64,000 nucleotides of DNA from assembly GCA_016710935.1 (NCBI GenBank), contig JADJTY010000012.1, positions 744,001 to 808,000 of the forward strand, written 5' to 3'. The notes beneath the pieces are model-generated. The model did not search any database. It saw only the letters and a program-made list of their open reading frames with translations, and was not told the origin of the DNA. Position numbers and translations under genes: made by a program. The stretch comes from Chitinophagaceae bacterium (GTDB taxonomy: Bacteria > Bacteroidota > Bacteroidia > Chitinophagales > Chitinophagaceae). Shown here in pieces: positions 42,689-51,456 of this stretch (position 1 is the first letter of the stretch; each line of letters begins with the position of its first letter).

Positions 42689-43135
42689 ATGATAAAGTTA
42701 TTTACTTCTTTATTTATCTGCCTCATATTTTCTGCTGCCTCAGCCCAAAGCAAGACTGCCCGTCCGTCAGGTGGGGATGAACAAACCATTCGCACACTAA
42801 TTGAAGAGCAGCGACTGGCATGGAACACAGGCGATAAGGAAAAATTTATGCAAACTTACTGGCAAAGCGATTCGCTGATGTTTATTGGCAAAAGTGGTAT
42901 TACTTATGGCTGGCAAAAAACACTTGACAATTATAAAAAGGGATACCCCGATACTGCTGCCATGGGCAAACTTGATTTTGATCTGCTGGAAGTAAAAAGA
43001 TTATCGGTGATGTATTTTTTTGTGGTAGGTAAATGGCATTTAACGAGGAGCATTGGCAATGTTGGCGGACACTTTACCCTGCTGTTTAAAAAAGTAAAAA
43101 ATAAATGGGTGATCGTAGCAGACCACAGTAGCTAG
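42689..43135 (+). CDS. Exported SnoaL/DUF4440-like protein
   Basis: About 148 residues from ATG 42689. A signal peptide ends SAASAQ. The mature part has TIRTLIEEQRLAWNTGDKEK, then FMQTYWQSDSLMFIGKSG, ITYGWQKTLDNYKKGYPD and the end GHFTLLFKKVKNKWVIVADH, the NTF2-like cone fold of DUF4440/SnoaL_3. Such exported members have no assigned reaction. It follows the MerC-like gene by 71 bp in the same direction. Confidence 0.78.
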   Translation: MIKLFTSLFICLIFSAASAQSKTARPSGGDEQTIRTLIEEQRLAWNTGDKEKFMQTYWQSDSLMFIGKSGITYGWQKTLDNYKKGYPDTAAMGKLDFDLLEVKRLSVMYFFVVGKWHLTRSIGNVGGHFTLLFKKVKNKWVIVADHSS

Positions 43136-43184
43136 TTAAAAACTTAGTAATTTGTCATTGAGTCATTGGGGAAGGCCTGAAAGC

Positions 43185-43397
43185 TTATAGTTTCCACTTA
43201 CGTTTAAGGTGGATAACAAGGAAAATAAAACTGATCACAAGGAAAGCATAATAAACATAATTTGTCCAACCTGGTTTCACTTCATAAAAAGCATAGCCTT
43301 TATAAATACCAATAAATACGTTTGCCATCATCCATAATAAAACAATAGCAACGGTATTTAATATCCTTACCAGGAATTCCCTTGTTTCATCTTCCAT
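43185..43397 (-). CDS. Small two-segment membrane protein, unknown
   Basis: 70 residues with two membrane stretches (VRILNTVAIVLLWMMANVF and WTNYVYYAFLVISFIFLVIHL; the latter in part) and a basic KRKWKL end. The start ATG 43397 is the only good one. I do not recognise a family. It is transcribed on the minus strand in the same direction as the GH25 gene upstream, from which it is separated by a short CCCCTAAAGGGG palindrome. Confidence 0.6.
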   Translation of the reverse strand: MEDETREFLVRILNTVAIVLLWMMANVFIGIYKGYAFYEVKPGWTNYVYYAFLVISFIFLVIHLKRKWKL

Positions 43398-43469
43398 GCC
43401 TGAAATGGCCCATCCCCTAAAGGGGGGTTATGAGGTCATATAAAATTACTACAATCAAGGTTTGTATTT

Positions 43470-44234
43470 TTATTTTGTGAGAAGCTTTTTGAAAGCGGTA
43501 CTGTCTCCGTTAAACACATTAAAATCAACAAAGGCATCAATACCATTTACCCGGCCTTTTTCGTTGTGCTGCCAGATAAGCCAGTTGCGTTTTATTCTTG
43601 GTTTGTCTTTTACATAATAATGAGCTACCCACAAAGGATAGTCATCAAACTTACCTTCCAGAAAATTTTCGTAAAAATCAACATTGGTATAGATGATCGG
43701 TTTTACCTTATAATATTTTTCGATCATCAGCAGCCAGTCCTGGGCCCTTTGTTGAATATCAGCCACAGATGCGCCGTTGGCTGTTTCAATATCCAGCACC
43801 GGCGGCAGATCTCCTTTTGAAAGTTTTACCGTTTCAATAAAGTTTTCCGCCTGAGCTTTCCCACTTTTACTGCTGATAAAAAAATGATAGGCACCCCTGG
43901 GCACCAATGCCGCTTTGGCATTAAACCAGTTTTTTCTGAACCCGTTATCAACCCTGCCCAACCCTTCGGTTGCTTTAATAAACGCAAAACCTATCTTTAC
44001 TTTTTTATCTTCCATGGCCTGCACCGCTTTCCAGTCAATATTATGCTGGTAACGGCTTACATCAATACCATGTATGGTGTAGTTTACCGGCAGGTCAATA
44101 CCAAAAGCAGGATATCGCACAAATTTTGGCCTGCTTAAAAATTCATTGATATAATAAACAACTGTAGCTATTACAGCCAGCAGTATGAGCGGAATTAAAA
44201 TAGTTTTTAAAATGCCTTTCTTCTTTTTTGCCAA
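43470..44234 (-). CDS. Membrane-anchored GH25 lysozyme-like muramidase
   Basis: 254 residues. A basic start (MAKKKKG) and one membrane segment (TILIPLILLAVIATVVYYI) anchor it. The GH25 domain shows IHGIDVSRYQHNIDW (D58), FAFIKATEGLG, GAYHFF, PPVLDIETANG (D148, E150 as likely catalytic acids) and PLWVAHY near the end. GH25 enzymes cleave the beta-1,4 link between MurNAc and GlcNAc. In this context it probably acts on the cell's own peptidoglycan. Confidence 0.9.
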   Translation of the reverse strand: MAKKKKGILKTILIPLILLAVIATVVYYINEFLSRPKFVRYPAFGIDLPVNYTIHGIDVSRYQHNIDWKAVQAMEDKKVKIGFAFIKATEGLGRVDNGFRKNWFNAKAALVPRGAYHFFISSKSGKAQAENFIETVKLSKGDLPPVLDIETANGASVADIQQRAQDWLLMIEKYYKVKPIIYTNVDFYENFLEGKFDDYPLWVAHYYVKDKPRIKRNWLIWQHNEKGRVNGIDAFVDFNVFNGDSTAFKKLLTK

Positions 44235-44323
44235 GGGTTGGTATTGCAGGGTTCACTTGCAGATCAGCTACAAATTAGTAATAATTGCTTTCACCGGTTT
44301 GATAAAGTTTTCCTAAATGAATT

Positions 44324-46276
44324 TTACCTCAGCAGTTTTTTTACAAATTTAAAATCGCCTGCGTTGATCTTCAGAAAATAAACTCCTTTAGCCAGGTATT
44401 GCGAGGGTACTTCAACATATTCGGAACCGTTTACCAGGTTGATGTTTCTTGTATAAACCCTTTGCCCCAGAGCATTGTATACATTAACGCTGGCTGAACC
44501 GGCAACCATTTTACCCAGGTATATATAAAAATGATCTCCCACGGGATTGGGAAATACCTGAACAATATTTTGTCCGGTAGTTACATCCGGTACTTTGGCC
44601 GACACATTGTTCTTTGTTACCAGCCAGTATTCCGGGTCTATCAATACTGTATCTGCAATAAAGCCAATATTTCTAAAAAAAGTTTCCCCATTGGTTTTAT
44701 TATCTATCACAATGGTTTTTTCCTGAGTGGCATTTTTAAATCTAAGTGCCACAGGTAATTCAAAAAAATCTACCGAATTGTGAGAAGTGGTTTGATTCAT
44801 TTTTATGTTTACATATTCACTGCCAATTTGGGTCCACTGCACGTTGTAAGATGGATAACCCTGCCCCTTGTACCAGTCTTTAAAAAACTCAGACAGGTTT
44901 TGCCCGCTCACCTGTTCCAGGTTTCTTTTCAGATCATCTGTTTTGGCAAAGCCATAAGCCAGTTTGGGGTCATTAATATATTGTCGCAATGCATTTAAAA
45001 AAACCTGGTCGCCCAGTTTCCAGCGCAGCATATACAAAAGATAACTTCCCTTGTTGTAACTCAGCCTGCCCGAAAATATCCTGCCCACATTGGTTGTATC
45101 ATCTACCCAAACCGAACCACCAATTGAAGAGGTAATGTTATTGATTACATTTTTTCTGTTGTTAAGGGTACTGGCAGGATATTTATTTTCCAGGTAAACA
45201 GCAGCCAGGTACGTTGCAAAGCCCTCATTAAGCCAGATATCTTCCCAGCTGCCACAGGTAACTTTATCGCCAAACCACTGGTGTCCCAGTTCATGTGCTA
45301 CCAGGCTTTCGTTAAGATTAACCATAAAAGAGGCAGTCTGGTGCTCCATACCACCACCCCAACTGAATTGTACATGGCCGTATTTTTCTTTAATAAATGG
45401 ATAGTCGCCAAAATTGGTATGAAAAAACTTCAATGCATCCAGTACATTTTGGGTACCCGCCTGAAAAGAAGCCAGGCTTTCGGGATAACAATAAGTTTGC
45501 ATGGGCAAACTGGTATTGCCTAACAAAACGCTGTTATTAAAAACAGCATAATTGGTAACCGCAAAACAAACCAGGTACGATGCAATGGGGTAGCGGTGTT
45601 TCCAGTACGCCAGTTTTTTTGTGCCCCCCGCAATAAGCGTTTCACTTTGTAATAAACCATTAGCAGCAGCCCTGTATTGCGATGGAGCAGTTACTACTAT
45701 ATCAATTGAATCTGCTTTATCATCTAACCCGTTTTTACAGGGCCACCAGTCCCGGCTGCCATAAGGCTCACTCAGGCTCCACATCACCGGTGTACCTGCA
45801 TGTGTGGTGGTTTCAAATGAACCGAAGCCGTTATTGGGAGGCACACCTTTATAAAAAACAGAAACAGAATCAAGTACTCCCGCATTGATGGCTGCCGGAA
45901 AATCAAATGAAAGTGTATTATTGGTATGTTGTTTTGTCAACAACATGTTGCGTTGTTTAACACTGTCAACTGTTAACGCATTCATCAGGTCAATTTGAAT
46001 ATTGTTGGTTGCGGTGGTAATAACAAAGTACACAGTTACTTTTCCGGTTATATACCTCATTGCCGGGTTTACTTCCCATTCGCAGCGGTAATACTTTACA
46101 TCGTAATTATTACTGGCCGATGTTAATGATTCCAGGGAAATATTTCCAGCCATATTTCTTTGATGTGCTGCCTGTTCCATTAAAGCAATATCGTTAACCT
46201 GTTTGCAGGACTCTGCCGGTATTTGTGCAAAACCGGGAAGGCTGTTAATTATTAAAATAAATAAAAGTATACGCAT
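44324..46276 (-). CDS. Secreted M1 metallopeptidase with T9SS C-terminal domain
   Basis: 650 residues. Signal peptide ending GFAQ; substrate motif GGGMEHQTA (307-314); zinc site HELGHQWF (H328, E329, H332) with third ligand E351 in NEGFATY. This is the aminopeptidase N type catalytic core. The last 80 residues (FPNPVGDHFYIYLG, VYNALGQRVY, GVYFLKI, KFVKKLLR) are a type A T9SS sorting domain, so it is exported through the type IX system and attached to or released from the surface. It degrades extracellular peptides. Confidence 0.92.
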   Translation of the reverse strand: MRILLFILIINSLPGFAQIPAESCKQVNDIALMEQAAHQRNMAGNISLESLTSASNNYDVKYYRCEWEVNPAMRYITGKVTVYFVITTATNNIQIDLMNALTVDSVKQRNMLLTKQHTNNTLSFDFPAAINAGVLDSVSVFYKGVPPNNGFGSFETTTHAGTPVMWSLSEPYGSRDWWPCKNGLDDKADSIDIVVTAPSQYRAAANGLLQSETLIAGGTKKLAYWKHRYPIASYLVCFAVTNYAVFNNSVLLGNTSLPMQTYCYPESLASFQAGTQNVLDALKFFHTNFGDYPFIKEKYGHVQFSWGGGMEHQTASFMVNLNESLVAHELGHQWFGDKVTCGSWEDIWLNEGFATYLAAVYLENKYPASTLNNRKNVINNITSSIGGSVWVDDTTNVGRIFSGRLSYNKGSYLLYMLRWKLGDQVFLNALRQYINDPKLAYGFAKTDDLKRNLEQVSGQNLSEFFKDWYKGQGYPSYNVQWTQIGSEYVNIKMNQTTSHNSVDFFELPVALRFKNATQEKTIVIDNKTNGETFFRNIGFIADTVLIDPEYWLVTKNNVSAKVPDVTTGQNIVQVFPNPVGDHFYIYLGKMVAGSASVNVYNALGQRVYTRNINLVNGSEYVEVPSQYLAKGVYFLKINAGDFKFVKKLLR

Positions 46277-46424
46277 ATATGATAATTTAATCAGGCCTGA
46301 GAAAATATTAGATTATATATTAAAGTTCATAAAGTTTTGTGAAAGGGCAATAATCAATTCAGGTTGCCGTTTTAATTATAGCCCGTATTTAATTCGGTGA
46401 TCCCCAAAGAAAACGTACCCAGGC

Positions 46425-47342
46425 ATGATTAAACAAATTTATTCGGCTTTAAAAGTATCCAAATCTATTTGGATATTTTTTTTTATAATATTACTTGCCG
46501 CGTCAGCTAAGGCCGGTTTATCAGCAGATACTACCAAAAAACGGTTATTGGCAGCCACATCTGCAAAAGATAATGCAGCTTATATTACCCTGGAACCCAA
46601 TGTTGTTTTTCCGGAAGTACTGGCAGGCAATGAACAGGAAACAATTGCTTACATCGAAAAATTTTCGGAGAACAGGCGTGCTTATCTTATACGCACCTTC
46701 ACCCGCAGCAAAAAGTATTTTCCTAAAGTAACGACTATTTTAAAGAAACATGATCTGCCTCAGGAACTGAAGGTTTTGCTGGCACTGGAAAGTGCCTTTA
46801 ACGGTAATGCCGTTTCAAAAGCAGGGGCCGTTGGTTATTGGCAAATAATGGATGAAGTTGCAAAAGAATATGGACTGAAATATGTAACGCAGGCAAAAAA
46901 GGAAGAAAAGAAAAAAGCAGACAAAAAGAAAGTTGATAAAACAACACCGTCTGCAAAAACCACTGCAAAAAAACCTGCTGCACCAAAAGACGACCGTAAG
47001 AATTTTAATAAATCAACCTATGCGGCTGCACGCTATTTAAAAGACCGGAGCCGCAACCTGAACAACAATCTTTTATTAATGGTAGCCAGTTATAATTGTG
47101 GGATAGGTAATGTATGGGATGCCATGAAAAAATCCGGTAAGGCCGATCCTGATTTTTGGGATATTAAAGCATACCTGCCTTCAGAAACACAGGCTTATGT
47201 AATGAATTTCATTACACTGAACGTAGTTTTTCATAACTACGAAAAGTTTACCGGCAACACATTATTATTTACCCCAACCAGGGTTAAAATTGAAAATGTA
47301 GCAGGGAAGATAGCGGAAGAAACAACTTCATTAAATGATTAA
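46425..47342 (+). CDS. Lytic transglycosylase (MltD-like SLT domain) with Lys-rich insertion
   Basis: 305 residues with an N-terminal membrane/signal segment. The SLT domain has LPQELKVLLALESAFNGNAV with catalytic Glu 122, then SKAGAVGYWQIMDEVAKEYG and later VASYNCGIGNV and YLPSETQAYV. Between the two halves (about residues 157-191) is a Lys/Ala/Thr-rich stretch, where relatives have a short loop. The enzyme cleaves peptidoglycan glycan strands to anhydro-MurNAc ends. No LysM repeats are present. It is monocistronic with a terminator after it. Confidence 0.87.
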   Translation: MIKQIYSALKVSKSIWIFFFIILLAASAKAGLSADTTKKRLLAATSAKDNAAYITLEPNVVFPEVLAGNEQETIAYIEKFSENRRAYLIRTFTRSKKYFPKVTTILKKHDLPQELKVLLALESAFNGNAVSKAGAVGYWQIMDEVAKEYGLKYVTQAKKEEKKKADKKKVDKTTPSAKTTAKKPAAPKDDRKNFNKSTYAAARYLKDRSRNLNNNLLLMVASYNCGIGNVWDAMKKSGKADPDFWDIKAYLPSETQAYVMNFITLNVVFHNYEKFTGNTLLFTPTRVKIENVAGKIAEETTSLND

Positions 47343-47365
47343 AGACTACAATCTGTTATACAGTT

Positions 47366-47391
47366 AACCAGTACATTTGTGCTGGTTTTTT
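47366..47391 (+). terminator. Rho-independent terminator
   Basis: AACCAGTAC (47366-47374) pairs with GTGCTGGTT (47379-47387, one G-T pair) and runs into TTTTTT, 23 bp after the transglycosylase stop. Confidence 0.78.
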
Positions 47392-47554
47392 AATGCCATA
47401 ATAAAGAAAAAATTAATTGTATCCGCTGAAGTATTTTGTTCTTTATTTGTAGTGCTTTAAATGCCCTGGATTCGGCATATACCGGCTTTGTTAAAAAAGA
47501 AGACATAAAAGGAGTAGTGCTCAACAAATAAATACAATCGGCTTACCTTTGCCC

Positions 47555-48586
47555 ATGCCGCAATTCAATTGGAACGATAGCAAAAATTTAATCAGCAAAC
47601 TTACTATAAGGCGGTTTATAAATGGCAGCAAAGTATTGGCCAGTTTTTATATCAGCCGTTTATTGAACAGGCCGGTGCAATGGGGGTACCCCGTTTCCAT
47701 TTCTTTTGAACCAACCACCAGTTGCAATTTGCGTTGCCCCGAGTGCCCCAGCGGCCTCAGGCAGTTTAGCCGCCCTACCGGTATGCTGCAAAACGATTTA
47801 TTTAAAAGAACCATTGATGAAATTCACAAAGAGTTGCTGTACCTCATTTTTTATTTCCAGGGTGAACCTTTCCTGAACCCGGATTTTTTACAAATGGTGA
47901 AATATGCCAGCGATAAAAAAATATACACTGCCACCTCTACCAATGCACATTATTTAACGGATGAAGTGGCAAAAAAAACGGTGGAGAGTGGACTGGACCG
48001 GTTGATCATTTCCATTGATGGTACCACACAGGATGTTTACCAGCAATACCGGGTGGGTGGCAACCTGGAGAAAGTATTGGAAGGAGCAAAAAATATCATG
48101 AAGTGGAAAAAGGAACTGAAAAGTAAAACGCCGTTTGTTTTCTTTCAGTTTTTGGTGGTAAAGCCAAACGAGCACCAGGTTGAAGATATTAAACGCCTGG
48201 CTAAAGAAGTGGGTGTAGATGAAGTTCGTTTTAAAACAGCGCAGGTGTACGAATATGAAACCGATCCCAACAAGCTGATACCAACCATTGATAAGTATAG
48301 CCGCTACAAAAAAAATGCAGATGGTAGTTATACGGCTAAAAATAAACTTGCCAACCGCTGCTGGAAAATGCAGCACGCCAATGTAATTACCTGGGATGGC
48401 TTAGTGGTTCCCTGTTGTTTTGATAAAGATGCCACACACCAGCTGGGCAATTTAAAATCCCAGTCGTTTAAAGAAATATGGAATAACGATAATTACAAAC
48501 AATTCAGGAGCGAACTGAAGAAAAGCAGAAAAAATATTGATATTTGTGCCAATTGCAGCGAAGGTGTTTCTGTTTGGAAAGAATAA
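47555..48586 (+). CDS. Radical SAM/SPASM-domain protein
   Basis: About 343 residues. The iron-sulfur motif is SCNLRCPECPSG with C57, C61 and C64. FYFQGEPFLNPDFLQMV and IISIDGTTQDVYQQYRVGG follow in the TIM barrel. The end has the Cys cluster NRCWKM, VPCCFDKD and ICANCSEG, which marks a SPASM auxiliary-cluster domain. Such enzymes modify peptides or small molecules by radical chemistry; the substrate is unknown. TACCTTTG ends 3 bp before the ATG, so the message may be almost leaderless. Confidence 0.88.
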   Translation: MPQFNWNDSKNLISKLTIRRFINGSKVLASFYISRLLNRPVQWGYPVSISFEPTTSCNLRCPECPSGLRQFSRPTGMLQNDLFKRTIDEIHKELLYLIFYFQGEPFLNPDFLQMVKYASDKKIYTATSTNAHYLTDEVAKKTVESGLDRLIISIDGTTQDVYQQYRVGGNLEKVLEGAKNIMKWKKELKSKTPFVFFQFLVVKPNEHQVEDIKRLAKEVGVDEVRFKTAQVYEYETDPNKLIPTIDKYSRYKKNADGSYTAKNKLANRCWKMQHANVITWDGLVVPCCFDKDATHQLGNLKSQSFKEIWNNDNYKQFRSELKKSRKNIDICANCSEGVSVWKE

Positions 48587-48621
48587 TTGTTTCCATCGTC
48601 TTTTATTAATAAAATAAGTTT

Positions 48622-49668
48622 ATGAATCAACCTGGTTTTAATGATCGCCTCAGGCAGGTACTTATTTTGCTGTTGGTACTGTCAATAGCCATTTTACTTA
48701 TCAGCCAGCTAACCATCTTTATACCCGGGCTACTTGGTGGTATAACATTATATATATTAAGCCGTAGTTTATATTTTCAGCTTATTTTTAAAAGGAAATG
48801 GAAAAAAGGATGGACAGCTTTGTTATTTATCTTTTGTTATCTTATCATCATAGCATTTCCTGTTTATATAAGCGTAACCCTGGCTTCTCCCAAAATAAGT
48901 TCAATAGCCGAAAACCAGGAACAAATTATAACAGGTATTCAATCCGTATCGGCAAAAGTTAAAGAAAAAACAGGTTTTACCCTTTTATCGGCCGAAAGCG
49001 CTAAAACAATTGCTCAAAAAGTTTCCACTTATATACCGCAGATTATAAACAGCACCATGGTGTTGCTTTCGAATCTGATCATCATGTTTTTTTTGTTGTA
49101 TTATTTATTGGTACAGGGCCGGGATATGGAAAAATATTTAAGTAAAGTCATTCCGCTAAAAGATGAAAATGTACACCTGCTGGCAGGCGAAACAAAAATG
49201 ATGATTCGGGCAAATGCACTGGGCATACCCATTATATGTGTTGTACAGGGAGCCTTTGCCGCACTTGGTTACTGGATATTTGGAATAGAGGATTGGGGGC
49301 TCTGGGGTTTTGTTACAGGTGTATTTGCTTTCTTTCCATTGGTTGGTACCATGATCATTTGGGTTCCGTTAGTTGGGTATTTATTTATTCATGGCAGCAA
49401 TCTGCCCGCAATCGGTCTCACTATTTACAGTTTTGTTGTTACAGGTAATGTAGATTATTTAGCCCGGCTGAAACTGATGAAATATATGGGTGATGTGCAT
49501 CCGGTTATTACCGTACTGGGTGTCATTGTAGGCCTTAATCTTTTTGGATTTATGGGCCTCATTTTCGGGCCTTTGCTTATCAGTTATTTCCTGATCATGG
49601 TAAAAATTTATATTAATGAATTTGACACCCCTGTTGACAACAGTAAAGATTCATCAACAGAAACCTAA
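48622..49668 (+). CDS. AI-2E family transporter (PerM-like)
   Basis: 348 residues with about eight membrane segments in the usual arrangement: two near the start, a soluble stretch (ENQEQIITGIQSVSAKVKEK), then a C-terminal cluster with MIRANALGIPIICVVQGAFAAL (in part), GVFAFFPLVGTMIIW and FGLMGLIFGPLL-like (here FGFMGLIFGPLLISYF). The family exports small molecules or ions; the ligand is not predictable. It follows the radical SAM gene by 35 bp and precedes MarR by 15 bp. Confidence 0.85.
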   Translation: MNQPGFNDRLRQVLILLLVLSIAILLISQLTIFIPGLLGGITLYILSRSLYFQLIFKRKWKKGWTALLFIFCYLIIIAFPVYISVTLASPKISSIAENQEQIITGIQSVSAKVKEKTGFTLLSAESAKTIAQKVSTYIPQIINSTMVLLSNLIIMFFLLYYLLVQGRDMEKYLSKVIPLKDENVHLLAGETKMMIRANALGIPIICVVQGAFAALGYWIFGIEDWGLWGFVTGVFAFFPLVGTMIIWVPLVGYLFIHGSNLPAIGLTIYSFVVTGNVDYLARLKLMKYMGDVHPVITVLGVIVGLNLFGFMGLIFGPLLISYFLIMVKIYINEFDTPVDNSKDSSTET

Positions 49669-49683
49669 AGAGTCATTTTATTT

Positions 49684-50136
49684 ATGAGCATAGAAAAAGA
49701 CATCAATCAAAGTTCATTCCGCAACGAATATCAAAAGGGTATCATCAATCTTATTTATACCTACAACTGGATGAATGAGAAAATGAAAAAAGTTTTTGAT
49801 AAAGAAGATGTAACAGCCCAGCAATATAATATCCTGCGCATTTTGCGTGGAGCAGGAAAACCAATTTCCACATTGCAGATACGTGAACGCATGCTGGATA
49901 AAATGAGCGACACCAGCCGAATTGTTGACCGGCTTGTTTTGAAAGGCCTGGCCAAAAAAAATATTTGCAAAGATGATAAACGCCTGGTAGATGTAAGCAT
50001 CAGCACCAAAGGAAAAACACTCCTGGAAAAAATTGATGAATACGAAAAAGATATGGATGCCATTTTGGGCAACCTGTCAGATTCCGATGCAAAAACCTTA
50101 AATAAATTATTAGATAAAATCCGTCAATCTGATTAA
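49684..50136 (+). CDS. MarR-family transcriptional regulator
   Basis: 150 residues. The winged helix shows VTAQQYNILRILRGAGKPIS, LQIRERMLDKMSDTSRIVDRL and KDDKRLVDVSISTKGKTLLE (each in part), the recognition helix and wing of MarR proteins. These act as dimers, usually released from DNA by small ligands. It is 15 bp after the AI-2E transporter gene and 13 bp before the GHL10 gene, so the transporter may be its target. Confidence 0.88.
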   Translation: MSIEKDINQSSFRNEYQKGIINLIYTYNWMNEKMKKVFDKEDVTAQQYNILRILRGAGKPISTLQIRERMLDKMSDTSRIVDRLVLKGLAKKNICKDDKRLVDVSISTKGKTLLEKIDEYEKDMDAILGNLSDSDAKTLNKLLDKIRQSD

Positions 50137-50149
50137 TTAAAACATATTC

Positions 50150-51349
50150 ATGAAATTTTCTTTCTTATTGCTTATTGCCTATTGCCTGTTGCCAATTTTT
50201 TCAGTTGCTCAAACTAAAGCCGAATTCCGCGGCGTGTGGGTAGCTACCGTTGAAAATATAGACTGGCCTTCCCGTGGTAATTACAATTCCGATTCTCAAA
50301 AAGTAGAATTCATTCGCTTACTCGATATGCATCAGCGAAACGGCATGAATGCCATGATCGTGCAGATACGCCCCGTAACTGATGCCTTTTATCCATCACA
50401 GTTCGAACCCTGGAGCGAATACCTTACCGGCAAACAAGGGCAACCACCCATGCCTTATTACGACCCGCTTGAGTTTATGATTGCCGAAACTCATAAGCGG
50501 GGCATGGAGTTTCATGCATGGATGAATCCTTACCGGGCTGTTTTTAATATCAACAAATCTTCTGTTGCTGATACGCATATCACTAAAATTCACCCCGAAT
50601 GGTTTTTAACCTACGGCGATAAAAAATATTTCGATCCGGGCATTAAAGAGGCACAACAATATGTAACCAATGTAGTACAGGATGTGGTTAGCAGGTATGC
50701 TGTTGATGCCATTCATTTTGACGATTATTTTTATCCTTATAAAATTGCCGGAAAAGAATTTCCGGATTTTGCCAGTTATAATAAATATGGTAATGGCATG
50801 ACTAAAGATAACTGGCGAAGAAGCAACACAGATTCTATAATCAACAAGTTGAGTGCTGTAATTAAAAAAGAAAATCCCAAATGCCAGTTCGGCATCAGTC
50901 CGTTTGGCGTGTGGCGAAATATAAACAAGGATTCTGTTAATGGCAGCAGAACAAATGGCGCACAAACCAATTACGATGACCTGTATGCTGATATTCTATT
51001 ATGGCTGCAAAAAGGCTGGATAGATTATGTTGCCCCGCAACTGTACTGGGAATTTGGGCATAAAGTGGCCCCTTATGAAATTTTGCTCGACTGGTGGAGC
51101 AAGCACACGTACGGAAAGAACTGTTATATAGGCCTGGGCATTTACCGTGCAAACAGTAATGCCGCCTGGAAAGATCAGACACAAATACCCCGCATGATTG
51201 ATACCCTTCGCAACACACCCAATATACAGGGAATGATCTTTTTCAGTAGCAAAACATTTGAAAAAAATCCAAATGGGTGGAACGACACGCTGAGATTGAA
51301 TTATTTTAAAGAGCCGGCAAAAACGCCTGCAATGGATTGGATAAAATAA
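50150..51349 (+). CDS. Exported GHL10/DUF187-family glycosidase-like protein (YddW type)
   Basis: 399 residues with a signal peptide ending FSVAQ. The barrel begins EFRGVWVATVENIDWPSRGN and has NGMNAMIVQIRPVTDAFYPS, HAWMNPYRAVF, VDAIHFDDYFYP, FGISPFGVWRN and YVAPQLYWEFG. This is the GHL10 (DUF187) glycoside-hydrolase-like domain, whose better-known members cleave denuded peptidoglycan glycan. The acidic DD in HFDDYFYP is a likely catalytic centre. It closes the unit with MarR; a double-hairpin repeat follows. Confidence 0.87.
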   Translation: MKFSFLLLIAYCLLPIFSVAQTKAEFRGVWVATVENIDWPSRGNYNSDSQKVEFIRLLDMHQRNGMNAMIVQIRPVTDAFYPSQFEPWSEYLTGKQGQPPMPYYDPLEFMIAETHKRGMEFHAWMNPYRAVFNINKSSVADTHITKIHPEWFLTYGDKKYFDPGIKEAQQYVTNVVQDVVSRYAVDAIHFDDYFYPYKIAGKEFPDFASYNKYGNGMTKDNWRRSNTDSIINKLSAVIKKENPKCQFGISPFGVWRNINKDSVNGSRTNGAQTNYDDLYADILLWLQKGWIDYVAPQLYWEFGHKVAPYEILLDWWSKHTYGKNCYIGLGIYRANSNAAWKDQTQIPRMIDTLRNTPNIQGMIFFSSKTFEKNPNGWNDTLRLNYFKEPAKTPAMDWIK

Positions 51350-51369
51350 TTATCTTTTGCGGCTTTCTT

Positions 51370-51417
51370 GTCCTCGTCTCCGACGAGGATACCATGGTCT
51401 GGAGTCTTTGACTCCCC
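51370..51417. repeat. Double-hairpin repeat, copy B
   Basis: GTCCTCGTC/GACGAGGA (51370-51389) followed by an ATGGT link and GGAGTC/GACTCC (51401-51415). It shares order, spacing and most bases with the copy at 40716-40764. It supplies the TTTG of the promoter that follows. Confidence 0.72.
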
Positions 51418-51438
51418 CAATGATTTTATTTACCTTTG
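51407..51438 (+). promoter_or_regulatory. Bacteroidota promoter of the DegT aminotransferase gene
   Basis: TTTG (51407-51410), 20 bp, TACCTTTG (51431-51438) matches the consensus TTTG/TAnnTTTG at both elements. The ATG is 18 bp downstream at 51457. The -33 element lies in the loop of the second hairpin of the repeat. Confidence 0.65.
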
Positions 51439-51456
51439 TGTATTAAAATAGAAATT

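Noticed and set aside
43413..43428. CCCCTAAAGGGG palindrome as a terminator of the GH25 gene
   Set aside because: The stem is only 5-6 bp and no T-run follows on the minus strand; at most it is a short dispersed repeat.
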